Source: an uncultured Roseicyclus sp.
GTDB lineage: Bacteria; Pseudomonadota; Alphaproteobacteria; Rhodobacterales; Rhodobacteraceae
Assembly: GCA_947489665.1 (NCBI GenBank)
Contig: CANLEH010000001.1
Location: 62,001-126,000 of the forward strand
Reading direction: 5' to 3'
Length of the DNA: 64,000 bases
The notes beneath the pieces are model-generated. The model did not search any database and had not been told where the DNA came from. It was given only the letters and a program-made list of their open reading frames with translations. Positions 54,591 through 63,163 of this stretch are shown here, one piece after another; the first letter of the stretch is position 1; each line of letters opens with the position of its first letter. The translations under genes were made by a program, and so were the position numbers.

Positions 54591-56093
54591 CTAGCTCCCT
54601 CGGCCTGCAACGATCCGGTCGAGGATCATAGCGCAGAAGAGGATGGCCAAGCCCGCCAGAAGCCCTTGGCCGGCGGCAGCAAATTGCAGCGCTTCCAGGA
54701 CATCTTCGCCGAGGCCTTGCGCCCCGATCAGGGAGGCAACGACAACCATCGCCAGTGACATGAGGATCGTCTGGTTCACACCAGCCATGATGGTTTTGGC
54801 AGCCAGCGGCAACTCAACCCGCCACAGCAAATACCGGGGCGTTGCCCCGAACGCTAAGGCGGCTTCACGCACCGTCTCGGGCACCTGTTGCAGGCCCAGA
54901 ACCGTGAATCTGATCACGGGTGGCGAGCCGAAGATCATCGTCGCGACCACGCCCGCAGGCTTGCCAGAGCCGATAAAGGCCACGACCGGGATCAGATAGA
55001 CGAATGACGGCATCGACTGCATGAAGTCGAGGATCGGGCGGACAATTGAATACGCCCGTGGCCGCCGCGCGCAGTAAATGCCAAAGGGGATGCCAAGCGT
55101 GATCGAGATCAGAGCAGCTGCGCCCAGAAGCGCGACGGTTGTCATCGCCTTTTCCCAGAAGTCCAAGAGGCCCAAATAGGCAAGAGCGACACCGGTGAAG
55201 ATCGCCAGACGCGGACCCGCGCTGAGATACGCGAGCATCAGGATTACGAAGGCCACGACGGGCCAAGGTGTGTCCACAAGTATGACTTCGATCGCATCAA
55301 GCAGATTGCGCATACCGGCGGTGATGGTGTCAAAGACACCTCGCCCTGCGCGGCGGAGCCAATCGAACCCGTCCTGAATCCAGTCACCCACAGCCAAGCG
55401 CCAGTTCCCATCCGTAGGGAACTCTGCAAGCAGGGCAAACGCTGTTGGCTGCGCAAATTGCATAGCTGACAAAATCACGGTGGCCACAAACATGATGGTT
55501 GCAAGGGCCATGCGCGGGATGGACCAACCCGATGCGAGCGACCGGTCTGAGCGCCACTTCGCAAACTGATGTTCCAAGGTCGAATTCGCCAGCGCAGCTT
55601 GGATGAATTTGACGATGCCAAGGGCTACCAAGCCACCGCCGATGAACCAAAGACCGGTTGCATCCGCTGCCGTCGCCGCCGCTTCGGCATCGGCCAAGGC
55701 CCCTTCCAAGGCTTCAGCTGCGTTTCTGAGGCTTTCAACGGTTGAGGTGTTTCCAGAACTCTCCGCCGCTTCAATCTGCTGGTAGCGCAGATCCAGCGTG
55801 GCCTGGATGCTTTCGGCCCGCGTCCGCTGGTCCGAGCCCAGATCACCGAACAAGCCCATGCCGATCTGGATAAAGGCCGCAGTTTCAAGGATCAGGAAGC
55901 CCAGGAACCAGTTCCACAAGCCCCGTGCGCCGAACCAGATTGGGCCGAGGATGGCCGCAACCCAATTGAGCGTGAATTTGTAGCCGGGCGCTTGAAGGAT
56001 GCTGCCGAAAACACGCCGGTAGTAGGGCTGCGACTGGCCAACAAATTCGTCAATCAGTGGCTCAAGGCGGGTGATGTCGTTTTTTGTGTTCAT
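54591..56093 (-). CDS. proW: Glycine betaine/choline-type ABC transporter permease with extended N-terminus
   Basis: ProW-type permeases import quaternary ammonium osmolytes. The C-terminal ~250 residues are the standard membrane domain (TLGIPFGIYCARRPRAYSIVRP, then the coupling segment EAALAFGATPRYLLWRVELP). The N-terminal ~220 residues are unusual: two to three membrane helices (about 38-75, 145-165, 195-215) around a charged coiled coil (SDQRTRAESIQATLDLRYQQ onward). Total length 500 exceeds the family norm of about 350. It ends the operon, five bases after proV. Confidence 0.9.
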   Translation of the reverse strand: MNTKNDITRLEPLIDEFVGQSQPYYRRVFGSILQAPGYKFTLNWVAAILGPIWFGARGLWNWFLGFLILETAAFIQIGMGLFGDLGSDQRTRAESIQATLDLRYQQIEAAESSGNTSTVESLRNAAEALEGALADAEAAATAADATGLWFIGGGLVALGIVKFIQAALANSTLEHQFAKWRSDRSLASGWSIPRMALATIMFVATVILSAMQFAQPTAFALLAEFPTDGNWRLAVGDWIQDGFDWLRRAGRGVFDTITAGMRNLLDAIEVILVDTPWPVVAFVILMLAYLSAGPRLAIFTGVALAYLGLLDFWEKAMTTVALLGAAALISITLGIPFGIYCARRPRAYSIVRPILDFMQSMPSFVYLIPVVAFIGSGKPAGVVATMIFGSPPVIRFTVLGLQQVPETVREAALAFGATPRYLLWRVELPLAAKTIMAGVNQTILMSLAMVVVASLIGAQGLGEDVLEALQFAAAGQGLLAGLAILFCAMILDRIVAGRGS

Positions 56094-56097
56094 AACC

Positions 56098-57192
56098 TTA
56101 CCCCTGATTTTCCTTGATCGCCCGGATCAGACCCGAGCGATTGATGACGCCGACGGTTTTGTCGTCTGCCACAACTTTCACGATGCCCGAGCCATCCATG
56201 CACAAATCCATCAGTGCGCTGAGGTCCATGTCGGGTGCGGCTTCCTTGGCGTCTTTTGGGACGTCACCGTGTTCGGATTTGAACCGGTCCACCGGCGTCA
56301 TAACCGAATGCGCAAAGATCATGTTGAGTTTGGATATCCCTGCAACAAAGTCGCTGACGTACTCGTCTGCAGGATTGAGGATGATCTCCTCCGGCGTACC
56401 GATCTGCACGATGCGCCCGTCTTTCATGATCGCGATGCGATTGCCGATGCGGATCGCCTCATCAAGGTCATGCGTGATGAACATCGTGGTCTTTTTGAGC
56501 TCCTTGGACAAAGCCATGAACTGATCCTGCAATTGCTTGCGGATCAGCGGGTCCAATGCTGAGAAGGGCTCATCCATCAGAAGAATGTGCGGGTCCGAAG
56601 CGATGGCGCGGGCCAGGCCCACGCGCTGTTGCATGCCGCCCGAAAGCTCGTGGGCGTACTTGTCTTCCCATCCGGTCAATTCCACCAGGTCCAGCACGCG
56701 GTCGGCCTCTGCCCACCGCCGCGCTTTGCCAGCCCCGCGGATTTCCAATGGCATCGCAACATTGTCGCGCACAGTACGGTGCGGCATCAGCCCGAAGTTC
56801 TGGAAAACCATCGCAACCTTATGGTTGCGCAATTCGCGCAACTCGGCGTCGTTCAAGCCCATCACGTCGCGTCCGTCGATGCGGATCTCGCCCGCAGTCG
56901 GCTCAAGAAGCCGGTTCACATGGCGCACCAGCGTGGACTTGCCCGAACCCGACAGGCCCATGATGCAAAACAGCTCCCCTTCTTCGATCTCGAAGCTCGC
57001 ATCGGCAACGCCAACGACACATCCAAACCGACTAAGGACTTCGGCCTTTCCAAGCCCTTCGGCGTGAATCGCGGCCAAAGCTTCCTTGGAGCGGTCGCCG
57101 AAGACCTTCCAGACACCGCGCGCGTCAATTGCGATTTCCTTGGACAAGGCATCGCCCCCCGTATCTCGATTTGCAGAAAAAAATTTGACCAC
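56098..57192 (-). CDS. proV: Glycine betaine/choline-type ABC transporter ATP-binding protein
   Basis: The protein of about 350-364 residues has Walker A GLSGSGKST, signature LSGGMQQRVGLARA, Walker B ILLMDEPFSALD and a C-terminal CBS-like regulatory part (about 290-364). The open frame starts with GTG at 57192, but that codon lacks a ribosome site. A TTG at 57147 has a GGGGGG-type site seven bases upstream and gives the usual N-terminus, so it is the better start. It energises uptake with ProX and ProW. Confidence 0.93.
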   Translation of the reverse strand: MVKFFSANRDTGGDALSKEIAIDARGVWKVFGDRSKEALAAIHAEGLGKAEVLSRFGCVVGVADASFEIEEGELFCIMGLSGSGKSTLVRHVNRLLEPTAGEIRIDGRDVMGLNDAELRELRNHKVAMVFQNFGLMPHRTVRDNVAMPLEIRGAGKARRWAEADRVLDLVELTGWEDKYAHELSGGMQQRVGLARAIASDPHILLMDEPFSALDPLIRKQLQDQFMALSKELKKTTMFITHDLDEAIRIGNRIAIMKDGRIVQIGTPEEIILNPADEYVSDFVAGISKLNMIFAHSVMTPVDRFKSEHGDVPKDAKEAAPDMDLSALMDLCMDGSGIVKVVADDKTVGVINRSGLIRAIKENQG

Positions 57193-57234
57193 GGCAAGAC
57201 AATGCCTGCCGGGGTCGGGCTTACCAAACAGGGA

Positions 57235-58191
57235 TCAGTTCAGCCCAAGCCAGCCGTCGATCATGTCGGAATTGGCTTCCATCCAGGTGGCAACGGCTTC
57301 ATCGATCTCAACACCATTCTCCACGACCTGGAAGGTCAGCTCCGACAGCTCGGATGCTTCCATGTCGATCGCGCTCAGGAACGCTGCGGCGGCAGGGTTC
57401 CGCTCCAGAAGCGAGTTGGAATATGCCACGCGGATTGTCTTGACCGGCTCGCCCGTCATGATCGAGCTCTCTTCGAACCAGTTTGCAGACTGGTCCGCTG
57501 CAACCATGGTGTACATGGACTCGTCATAGGGCGGCTCTTCCAGCATGGTCACGTCATAAAGCGCATGCACGTAGTGCGGGGCATAGCAGTAGAACACTGC
57601 GCCTTCCTGCGCCTCGATCAGATCACGAAGGCGGCTGTAGAATACCGTCTCGTCCTCGGTGGTGGGTGTCAGAAACGTGCTGATGCCGTAGTCCCGCACG
57701 CGAACGCTGAAGGTGTTGGTCGACGCCCAACCGGATGCACCAACCCAAACTTCACCCATGCCGTCTCCATCGCTGTCGAACAGCTCCTGCGCGGCGGGCG
57801 TTGCAAGGTCGTAGATGGTGCGAATGTTGTGTTCTTCGGCCATGTAAGTCGGCACGCATAGACCCGAGCTTCCTTCATAGGACCCTTCCGAAAGCGATAC
57901 GGTTTCGGTGTATTCATCAACGAAGCTCTGCTGGTTCGGAAGCCACACATCGGGGTGCACGTCAATGTCGCCACGGCCGCCATCCATGGCGGCAAAGATC
58001 ACTGCGTTGGCGCCGGGCGCGTAACCCACTTCGCCGCCGAGGCGTGTCTCGATGACCTGACCAATCAGGTTTGCCATGATACGTGCGCCGGGCCAGGATG
58101 GCTCGCCGATCATCACGGTCTCCTGCGCGGTTGCGGCACCGGCGGTGATCGCCATGCCAAGCGCAGCAGCGCCAAGTGTCAGTTTTTTCAT
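57235..58191 (-). CDS. proX: Glycine betaine/choline-type substrate-binding protein
   Basis: The protein of about 318 residues has a signal peptide (to about 22, GAATA) and the OpuAC/ProX-type fold. It carries VMIGEPSWPGARIMANLIGQ, DVHPDVWLPNQQ and aromatic positions suited to hold a quaternary ammonium ligand. I chose the ATG at 58191 because of an AGGAGGA site; the frame is open 30 codons further into the end of the upstream gene. It follows the DUF1989-GcvT gene by 25 bases. The ligand may be a betaine-like compound. Confidence 0.9.
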   Translation of the reverse strand: MKKLTLGAAALGMAITAGAATAQETVMIGEPSWPGARIMANLIGQVIETRLGGEVGYAPGANAVIFAAMDGGRGDIDVHPDVWLPNQQSFVDEYTETVSLSEGSYEGSSGLCVPTYMAEEHNIRTIYDLATPAAQELFDSDGDGMGEVWVGASGWASTNTFSVRVRDYGISTFLTPTTEDETVFYSRLRDLIEAQEGAVFYCYAPHYVHALYDVTMLEEPPYDESMYTMVAADQSANWFEESSIMTGEPVKTIRVAYSNSLLERNPAAAAFLSAIDMEASELSELTFQVVENGVEIDEAVATWMEANSDMIDGWLGLN

Positions 58192-58216
58192 TAGATCTTC
58201 CTCCTGTTGGATCCGA

Positions 58217-60541
58217 TTAAGCCCGAGCTCTGGATCGGCTCGGGTCGATGAATGGAATGTTCGTGACACACGCGTCGACACGTTTCATGCGACCATCAAG
58301 CATTCCGATTTCCAGCCTCGTTCCGGGCTCTGAGTGCTCAACGGCGAGGCGTGCCATGGCAATGCCGCGCTCAAGCGAAGGTGAGTGGGTTGCAGACGTG
58401 ACGATGCCAACAGGTCGCTCACCGGCAAAGACCTGTGCGCCGTGATGGACGAGGTCATCACTGTCCATCAGCAAACCCTTCAACACGCGCCGAGGCGCGC
58501 CGGCATTCCGTTCCAGCGCGTCTTTGCCCACAAAGTCTGCTTTCTTGAAATCCACGGCAAAGCCAAGCCCGGCCTCCAATGCATCAACGCCCGGCGCAAA
58601 CTCAGCGCCCTGCGCGGCGAGCCCGGCTTCGATGCGAATGATTTCCAATGCGGCTCCGCCCATGGGTTTCAGGCCGTGGTCCTCACCGGCCTTCATGACA
58701 ATGTCCCAAAGCTCGGGGGCATCACTGGTCGCGCAGAACAGTTCGTACCCAAGCTCGCCGGTATAGCCAGAGCGCGCCAACATGAACGGAAGCCCCTCAC
58801 GATCCCGGACACGTGCCATCGTGACGCCGAACCATTTCAACTCATCCAGCGCGGGAACATGCGGCTGCGTAAAAACGATCTCGCGTAGAATGTCGCGGGA
58901 CTTCGGCCCTTGAAGTGCGAGGTTCGGCAACACGTCGCTCGAGGCATTGATGCGAACCTGCAGCCCGTATTCAGTCGCCAAAGCCGACAGGTGCCGCCCG
59001 CTTTCCTCTGAGCCGCAGCACCAGCGGAACCGCTGCTCTGCGATCCGAAACAGGGTGCCGTCGTCGATGACTTCGCCTTGTGTGTCACACATCAACGCGT
59101 AAGTGCCGCGCCACACGGCCAGCTTGGCCACATCGCGGGTCATGGCTCTTTGCAGCAGCCGTTCGGCATCTGGGCCTACGACCTCATATTTCCGCAAACC
59201 GCTCATATCCTGCAGCGTGGCGGCGGTGCGACACGCCCAGTATTCTGCAATGGTCCCAACCGTCGAGAACGAGTTGGGGACCCACAAATTCCGAGCAGGC
59301 TGGAAGTCACGGGTGAGCTTGCTGGTTGCCGGATGAAAGGCCGATTCCTGGCTTAAGGTCACAGGCGCGTTCTCTTTCTCTCGATATGCAACGGCCCGTC
59401 GGATCGGGGCGTCGGAACGATAGATACGGACGTGAATGTCAGTGGGGTTCCAGCCATTTATCGGATCTATTTCGTCCGGGCAGGCCGTGCTGACACAAAC
59501 CAGGGGCTGGATCGCGCGCAAGGTCACGTAGTCGCCTGGCCGGGACCAGCTTTCTTCGGTTTGAATCCGATGCGTTCCAGCATCGATCCAAGTGTTCCAG
59601 AAAAAATTTATGGCGGGCCAAGCCGTACGTCGCGCCACACCAAAGGGTTCAACAGCATTCGAAATATTGTCCGAGCAATTCACATGCCCCGGATAGCCGG
59701 CCTCTTCATAGCCGCGCGCCGTGCAAGCCATTCCGAAGGTGTCATGTCGCCCACAGGTGTCCTGCACCACATTCAAAAGCGGTGCCATATCGGCATCATA
59801 GAATTTGTCGAACAATCCAGGCCCCGGATAGGCCCGCCGCAGCATCGATCTTGTGGCAGTGCTGTCGATCAAACGTTCCTGCCCGGCCTGCAACGCCTCT
59901 GCAGAAAAGGCCATGAAGTCGGAGCATTGCTGACCTTCAACATCGATGACCTGCAGGTACTCACCGGGCTGCAATTCATACGCTTTTGCCGTGCCGCGGA
60001 GGATGGTGAACTCGTCTCGGACCTCACCCAACGGAGGTGGAAGAAGCGGGCTGTTGCGTGAAATGGAGCGGACGGAAAATCGGAGCGCATCCGGCAAAAG
60101 CCCGTCCGTCAACAGGGTGCGGTCCAGGCAATTCAAGACCCAGAGTGTGACAGACGAGCGGGCTTTCAGGATTAGCGCTTCGTCGCCGCCACGCAGAGGT
60201 GCGACGGGCATGTCATCATCAGGGTTGAGGCCCCGAGCCATAAGCCAACCCGCGATCTCGGCCCGATCAAATCCATCTGGCAACGGGCCCGTGCGGGCAT
60301 CAAGCCCAAGCGCATCAATTGCAAACCGACCGTTCGCGTCAAAGGCGGAAACAAACGCAGCATGCGTATCCGTCAGGCCTTCGATGCATATGACGTCATC
60401 TGCACAAAGCTCGAAACGAACCGCTTGCCGTGGATGGACATAGCCTTCTTGCCCCGACATCGGCGCAGCAAGACCGGGAAAGTGCCGTCCGCTCGAGGCA
60501 GGCACTCGGTTTTCGATCAAGTGGATGGGCAGCGCATCCAT
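58217..60541 (-). CDS. DUF1989 domain fused to GcvT-family aminomethyltransferase/demethylase
   Basis: The protein of about 774 residues has three parts. The first ~170 residues have no recognised fold. Residues about 175-345 are DUF1989 (LQPGEYLQVIDVEGQQCSDF; closing STACPDEIDPINGWNPTDIHV), a domain also found near urea carboxylases. Residues about 415-774 are GcvT-like (RAMTRDVAKLAVWRGTYALM, ARSGYTGELGYELF, EIIRIEAGLAAQGAEFAPG), the fold of folate-dependent methyl-group acceptors, including DmdA. I start at the ATG at 60541; an upstream extension enters the operator region. It heads the operon with proXVW, so the methylated substrate is probably what ProXVW imports. No reaction is proven. 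Confidence 0.8.
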   Translation of the reverse strand: MDALPIHLIENRVPASSGRHFPGLAAPMSGQEGYVHPRQAVRFELCADDVICIEGLTDTHAAFVSAFDANGRFAIDALGLDARTGPLPDGFDRAEIAGWLMARGLNPDDDMPVAPLRGGDEALILKARSSVTLWVLNCLDRTLLTDGLLPDALRFSVRSISRNSPLLPPPLGEVRDEFTILRGTAKAYELQPGEYLQVIDVEGQQCSDFMAFSAEALQAGQERLIDSTATRSMLRRAYPGPGLFDKFYDADMAPLLNVVQDTCGRHDTFGMACTARGYEEAGYPGHVNCSDNISNAVEPFGVARRTAWPAINFFWNTWIDAGTHRIQTEESWSRPGDYVTLRAIQPLVCVSTACPDEIDPINGWNPTDIHVRIYRSDAPIRRAVAYREKENAPVTLSQESAFHPATSKLTRDFQPARNLWVPNSFSTVGTIAEYWACRTAATLQDMSGLRKYEVVGPDAERLLQRAMTRDVAKLAVWRGTYALMCDTQGEVIDDGTLFRIAEQRFRWCCGSEESGRHLSALATEYGLQVRINASSDVLPNLALQGPKSRDILREIVFTQPHVPALDELKWFGVTMARVRDREGLPFMLARSGYTGELGYELFCATSDAPELWDIVMKAGEDHGLKPMGGAALEIIRIEAGLAAQGAEFAPGVDALEAGLGFAVDFKKADFVGKDALERNAGAPRRVLKGLLMDSDDLVHHGAQVFAGERPVGIVTSATHSPSLERGIAMARLAVEHSEPGTRLEIGMLDGRMKRVDACVTNIPFIDPSRSRARA

Positions 60542-60556
60542 AGCGTCCACTCTTGC

Positions 60557-60574
60557 ATTGTAACCGGTTACAAT
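60557..60574. promoter_or_regulatory. LacI-family operator between the GcvT-fusion gene and lacI
   Basis: A perfect 18-bp palindrome ATTGTAACC/GGTTACAAT with a central CG pair, the classical form of a LacI-family operator. It begins 16 bases upstream of the GcvT-fusion ATG and 69 bases from the divergent regulator gene, so it could control both. Confidence 0.85.
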
Positions 60575-60642
60575 TGGGTAGAGTTGGCATGCCGCTGAGT
60601 CAACAGTTTGCTTTATCGTAGCCGATCTGAGACAGATTAATC

Positions 60643-61662
60643 GTGAACTCGTCCTTCCCTCCCAAGCGTGCGACCTTGCGCGATGTCGCCAGAAATGCCG
60701 GCGTTTCAGTGGCAACGGTGTCCCGTGTCTTGAACGGATCAACCCTGGTCACGGAAGACACGCGCACCCGCGTGACCCAAGCAATCGAACTGCTTGGGTT
60801 TGTGCCAAGTGCAGCGGCGCGGACGCTGAATTCCGGCCGGTCCCGCACCGTGGGTGCGCTTGTGCCGACATTGGACCACTCGATCTTTGCCCGCTATCTC
60901 GACTCCCTTGAAAACCGGTTGTCTGAACGGGGATACGCCCTCGTTGTTGCGGTCACCGGCGGCCAACCAGAGGTCGAAGAGCGCAAGGCCATGGGCTTGA
61001 TCGACATGGGGGTCGATGGGCTGATCGTATCGGGAAAGACCCATACGCAAGGTTTTGATGCGCTGGTCGACCGCTTTCATGTGCCAACGCTGATTACGTC
61101 GTACTACGACCCTGATGCACGCTATCCGACCGTTGGCTACGACAACGGTGCAATCGCTATGAAAGCCATTGAATTCCTAAAGGCACTTGGACATCGCCAT
61201 GTCTTTGTGGCCCACGGCCCGGTGGACACCAACGACCGGATTGTCGCGCGGGTGGAGGCGATACGGCGCCACACACGCGACATGGAAGCGGAGTTTCTTT
61301 CGGTGTCGATGAACGTGGCTGGCGGTGCGGACGCGGTGCGCCAAATGGCGGGTGCCACCGTCAAACCGTCGGCGTTGCTATGCCTTTCCGATGTTCAGGC
61401 TTTGGGTGCGCTGTTTGAGTTGCAGCGATTGGAGATTCCTGTGCCTGATCAGATCTCGCTCATGGGCTTTGATGATCTCGAATGGTCTGCGGTCAGCCAG
61501 CCCGGCATCACGAGTATTCATTTGCCGGCGGAGGCGATGGGTGATGCCGCGGGCGATGCAATTGTCGATTGGATAAAATCCGGCCAGCCTGCGCAGCCCG
61601 TCTCGCTTGAGGCTGCTATCAAACAACGAGCCTCCACTCGTAGCGTGATCTCTCAAAGGTAG
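60643..61662 (+). CDS. LacI-family transcriptional regulator
   Basis: The 339-residue protein has the LacI helix-turn-helix at the N-terminus (RDVARNAGVSVATVSRVLN) and hinge AARTLNSGRSRTVG. A periplasmic-binding-type effector domain follows (about 65-330, LMGFDDLEWS). It starts with GTG at 60643. It is divergent from the GcvT-fusion operon with a perfect palindrome between, so it most likely controls that operon. LacI proteins usually sense sugars or nucleosides, so a link to betaine-like compounds is unusual. Confidence 0.92.
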   Translation: MNSSFPPKRATLRDVARNAGVSVATVSRVLNGSTLVTEDTRTRVTQAIELLGFVPSAAARTLNSGRSRTVGALVPTLDHSIFARYLDSLENRLSERGYALVVAVTGGQPEVEERKAMGLIDMGVDGLIVSGKTHTQGFDALVDRFHVPTLITSYYDPDARYPTVGYDNGAIAMKAIEFLKALGHRHVFVAHGPVDTNDRIVARVEAIRRHTRDMEAEFLSVSMNVAGGADAVRQMAGATVKPSALLCLSDVQALGALFELQRLEIPVPDQISLMGFDDLEWSAVSQPGITSIHLPAEAMGDAAGDAIVDWIKSGQPAQPVSLEAAIKQRASTRSVISQR

Positions 61663-61944
61663 TGGTGCTGAAGGACGAGCGACCGATCGGAAGCCGGCCA
61701 AAAACGTGCACAGTGACCATAGCGCGGACGGCTCCACTCCCCGACACGCGGGGCCAAAGGATCAGAACATGACAGGGGCAATTCTGATCAAATGCCGGTG
61801 TTTTGAAAGCACCCCACGGGGCGGCGAGCGACCCGGATCAGGTGGCGGCTGTCAGGTCAGCCTTGAAAGAAGTCACCGGGGCCTGCCGCATATGGCATCA
61901 AACACGCAGACTGCCAAACGAGCCATCGAACGCATCCTCGTGTG
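61663..61944. other. Convergent intergenic region
   Basis: The 282 bases lie between lacI and the lipoate-ligase-like gene. An inverted repeat (GATCAGAA at 61760-61767, TTCTGATC at 61782-61789) and a small CCCCG/CGGGG stem (61739-61753) may end one or both transcripts. Nothing coding is supported. Confidence 0.5.
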
Positions 61945-62610
61945 CTAAGCATCCAACCTACGCAATGCGTGTTGCGCGGTGTCCAGAAGAGGGGTCGCAG
62001 GAAAGTCGCCAAGCCCGAATGCGGCAGACAAACTGGTATGCACGCTCTTCTCAATGGGATTAAGACCAAGGCATTCATGAAAGGTGGCAACCGCATCTGC
62101 GCCCGGCATGTAGCTTTCATCGGCAAGGATCAGGGCGTGGGCCAGAACGCGCTGCCGGCCCCCGCCAATGGGGCGAAGCCGTTGGGCGGTGCCAACGATT
62201 TTTCGCCCGTCGACCGATAGATTCCAGGCACCGTCGCAAAAGCTGCCCGGGGTGTCGCCGGTTTTCAGTCGGGAACCATGAGGGCCAAGCCCATCGGTGA
62301 TGATCTGCGTCAGCAGCCGATAGCCCGCTTCGATCGTAAAACCATTCGGCGCGTCAAACGCGAGAGCAATGTTTACGCTCCCAGGCCCTTGCGGCACGGC
62401 GCCGCCGCCCGTGGGACGCAGATGAACAGGGTATCCAAGCCCCTTCAAGGCCAGCGCCGCCGCGTCGAAGCCCGCCTTCTTCTCAAAGCGTCTTGGGCAG
62501 ACAACGGCACGGGATGCCGCTGACCAAAGCCCTACTTGCTGCCCGCCTGACACAAACAGCCCATGCTCGAACGCCAGACCTTCGGCTGCGGTTTCTACTT
62601 TTGTGATCAT
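61945..62610 (-). CDS. Lipoate-protein ligase A family protein
   Basis: The protein of about 221 residues belongs to the biotin/lipoate ligase fold. Landmarks are RPTGGGAVPQGPGSVNIALAF and GDTPGSFCDGAWNLSVDGRK, with the invariant lysine in DGRKIVGTAQR. I start at the ATG at 62610, though its ribosome site is weak; a longer frame with TTG start would add the repeat-coded Glu-Pro stretch. It may attach lipoate to the H protein of glycine cleavage or to a dehydrogenase, but that is inference. Confidence 0.75.
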   Translation of the reverse strand: MITKVETAAEGLAFEHGLFVSGGQQVGLWSAASRAVVCPRRFEKKAGFDAAALALKGLGYPVHLRPTGGGAVPQGPGSVNIALAFDAPNGFTIEAGYRLLTQIITDGLGPHGSRLKTGDTPGSFCDGAWNLSVDGRKIVGTAQRLRPIGGGRQRVLAHALILADESYMPGADAVATFHECLGLNPIEKSVHTSLSAAFGLGDFPATPLLDTAQHALRRLDA

Positions 62611-62644
62611 GGCTTGGGGCTCACGGGCAATTCGATTTTCGTAC

Positions 62645-62674
62645 GGCTCAGGCTCGGGCTCGGGCTCGGGCTCA
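62645..62674. repeat. Five tandem copies of a 6-bp repeat
   Basis: Five GGCTCR units run head to tail just upstream of the lipoate-ligase-like start. On the minus strand they would read Glu-Pro repeats if the gene started further upstream. Confidence 0.8.
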
Positions 62675-62964
62675 GTAAGCCACCATCTTCTGTGTCGTCC
62701 AGCATGCAATGATCCAATGAAGCGGATCGCGACTGAAGGAAAGCCGAGGAGGCACTTTTATCCGCAACCGAATTCTGAATTCGATCGGGGCTTCTGTATT
62801 GGCCTAAAGGAAGAAAATACATCCTCCCCAAGGCGTTATAGCCGATTACCAAGGGCGAGCGCTTCAATTTCGTGCTGTGGCTTTTCGGCGACCACGGGCA
62901 AATTCCGCCATCGGGTGGGCCAGTGAAGGCCGCAAGTGCCAAGGAACGCTGGTCGATACCCGAC

Positions 62965-63070
62965 GCAAAAAACGACGGCTTCGCGCCGTTCTAACACGCA
63001 TGGGCCTCCGTCTAGGGAGGCCCTTTCACATCGTTCGGGTGATCGAATTTGAACCCATAGCAGCACGTTA
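62965..63070 (-). ncRNA. Candidate small RNA
   Basis: On the minus strand a hairpin with 8-bp stem GGGCCTCC/GGAGGCCC (63002-63023) is followed by a terminator-like hairpin ACGGC/GCCGT and six U (62967-62989). No gene lies upstream on this strand to need that terminator, so a short independent RNA is suggested. The 5' end is a guess. Confidence 0.35.
62967..62989 (-). terminator. Terminator-like hairpin with six-base U run
   Basis: Stem ACGGC/GCCGT, loop of five, then CGTTTTTTG on the minus strand. It has the best U run of any hairpin in the window. Confidence 0.55.
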
Positions 63071-63163
63071 AGCCTAACTTTTAGGCAGGGTTCGCCCCGG
63101 CGCAGGGCGGGTGCTGGAAACCAATTGAAGTTCCCGCCCGTTGCGCCAATCCACGGCGTCATC

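Larger units (their letters stand above)
62711..63163. other. Intergenic region before nasT with possible small RNA
   Basis: About 450 bases separate the lipoate-ligase-like gene and nasT. The left half (62711-62950) shows nothing I can support. The right half holds a terminator-like hairpin on the minus strand, an 8-bp hairpin, and a short palindrome (GCCTAACTTTTAGGC at 63072-63086) that may be a regulatory site for nasT. Confidence 0.5.

Noticed and set aside
56587-57861. 424-codon rightward frame across proV and proX
   Set aside because: It runs antisense to two well-supported genes and has no domain pattern.
60542-60742. N-terminal extension of the DUF1989-GcvT gene
   Set aside because: It would place coding sequence over the perfect operator and into the divergent lacI gene.
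63002-63023. Two-hairpin ANTAR target for NasT on the plus strand
   Set aside because: The hexaloop GTCTAG lacks the A1 and G4 bases needed for ANTAR recognition, and no second hexaloop hairpin is next to it.
63030-63060. tRNA-like T-arm on the minus strand (GGGTTCAAATTC)
   Set aside because: The bases on both sides of the loop do not pair, and no acceptor, D or anticodon arm can be drawn.
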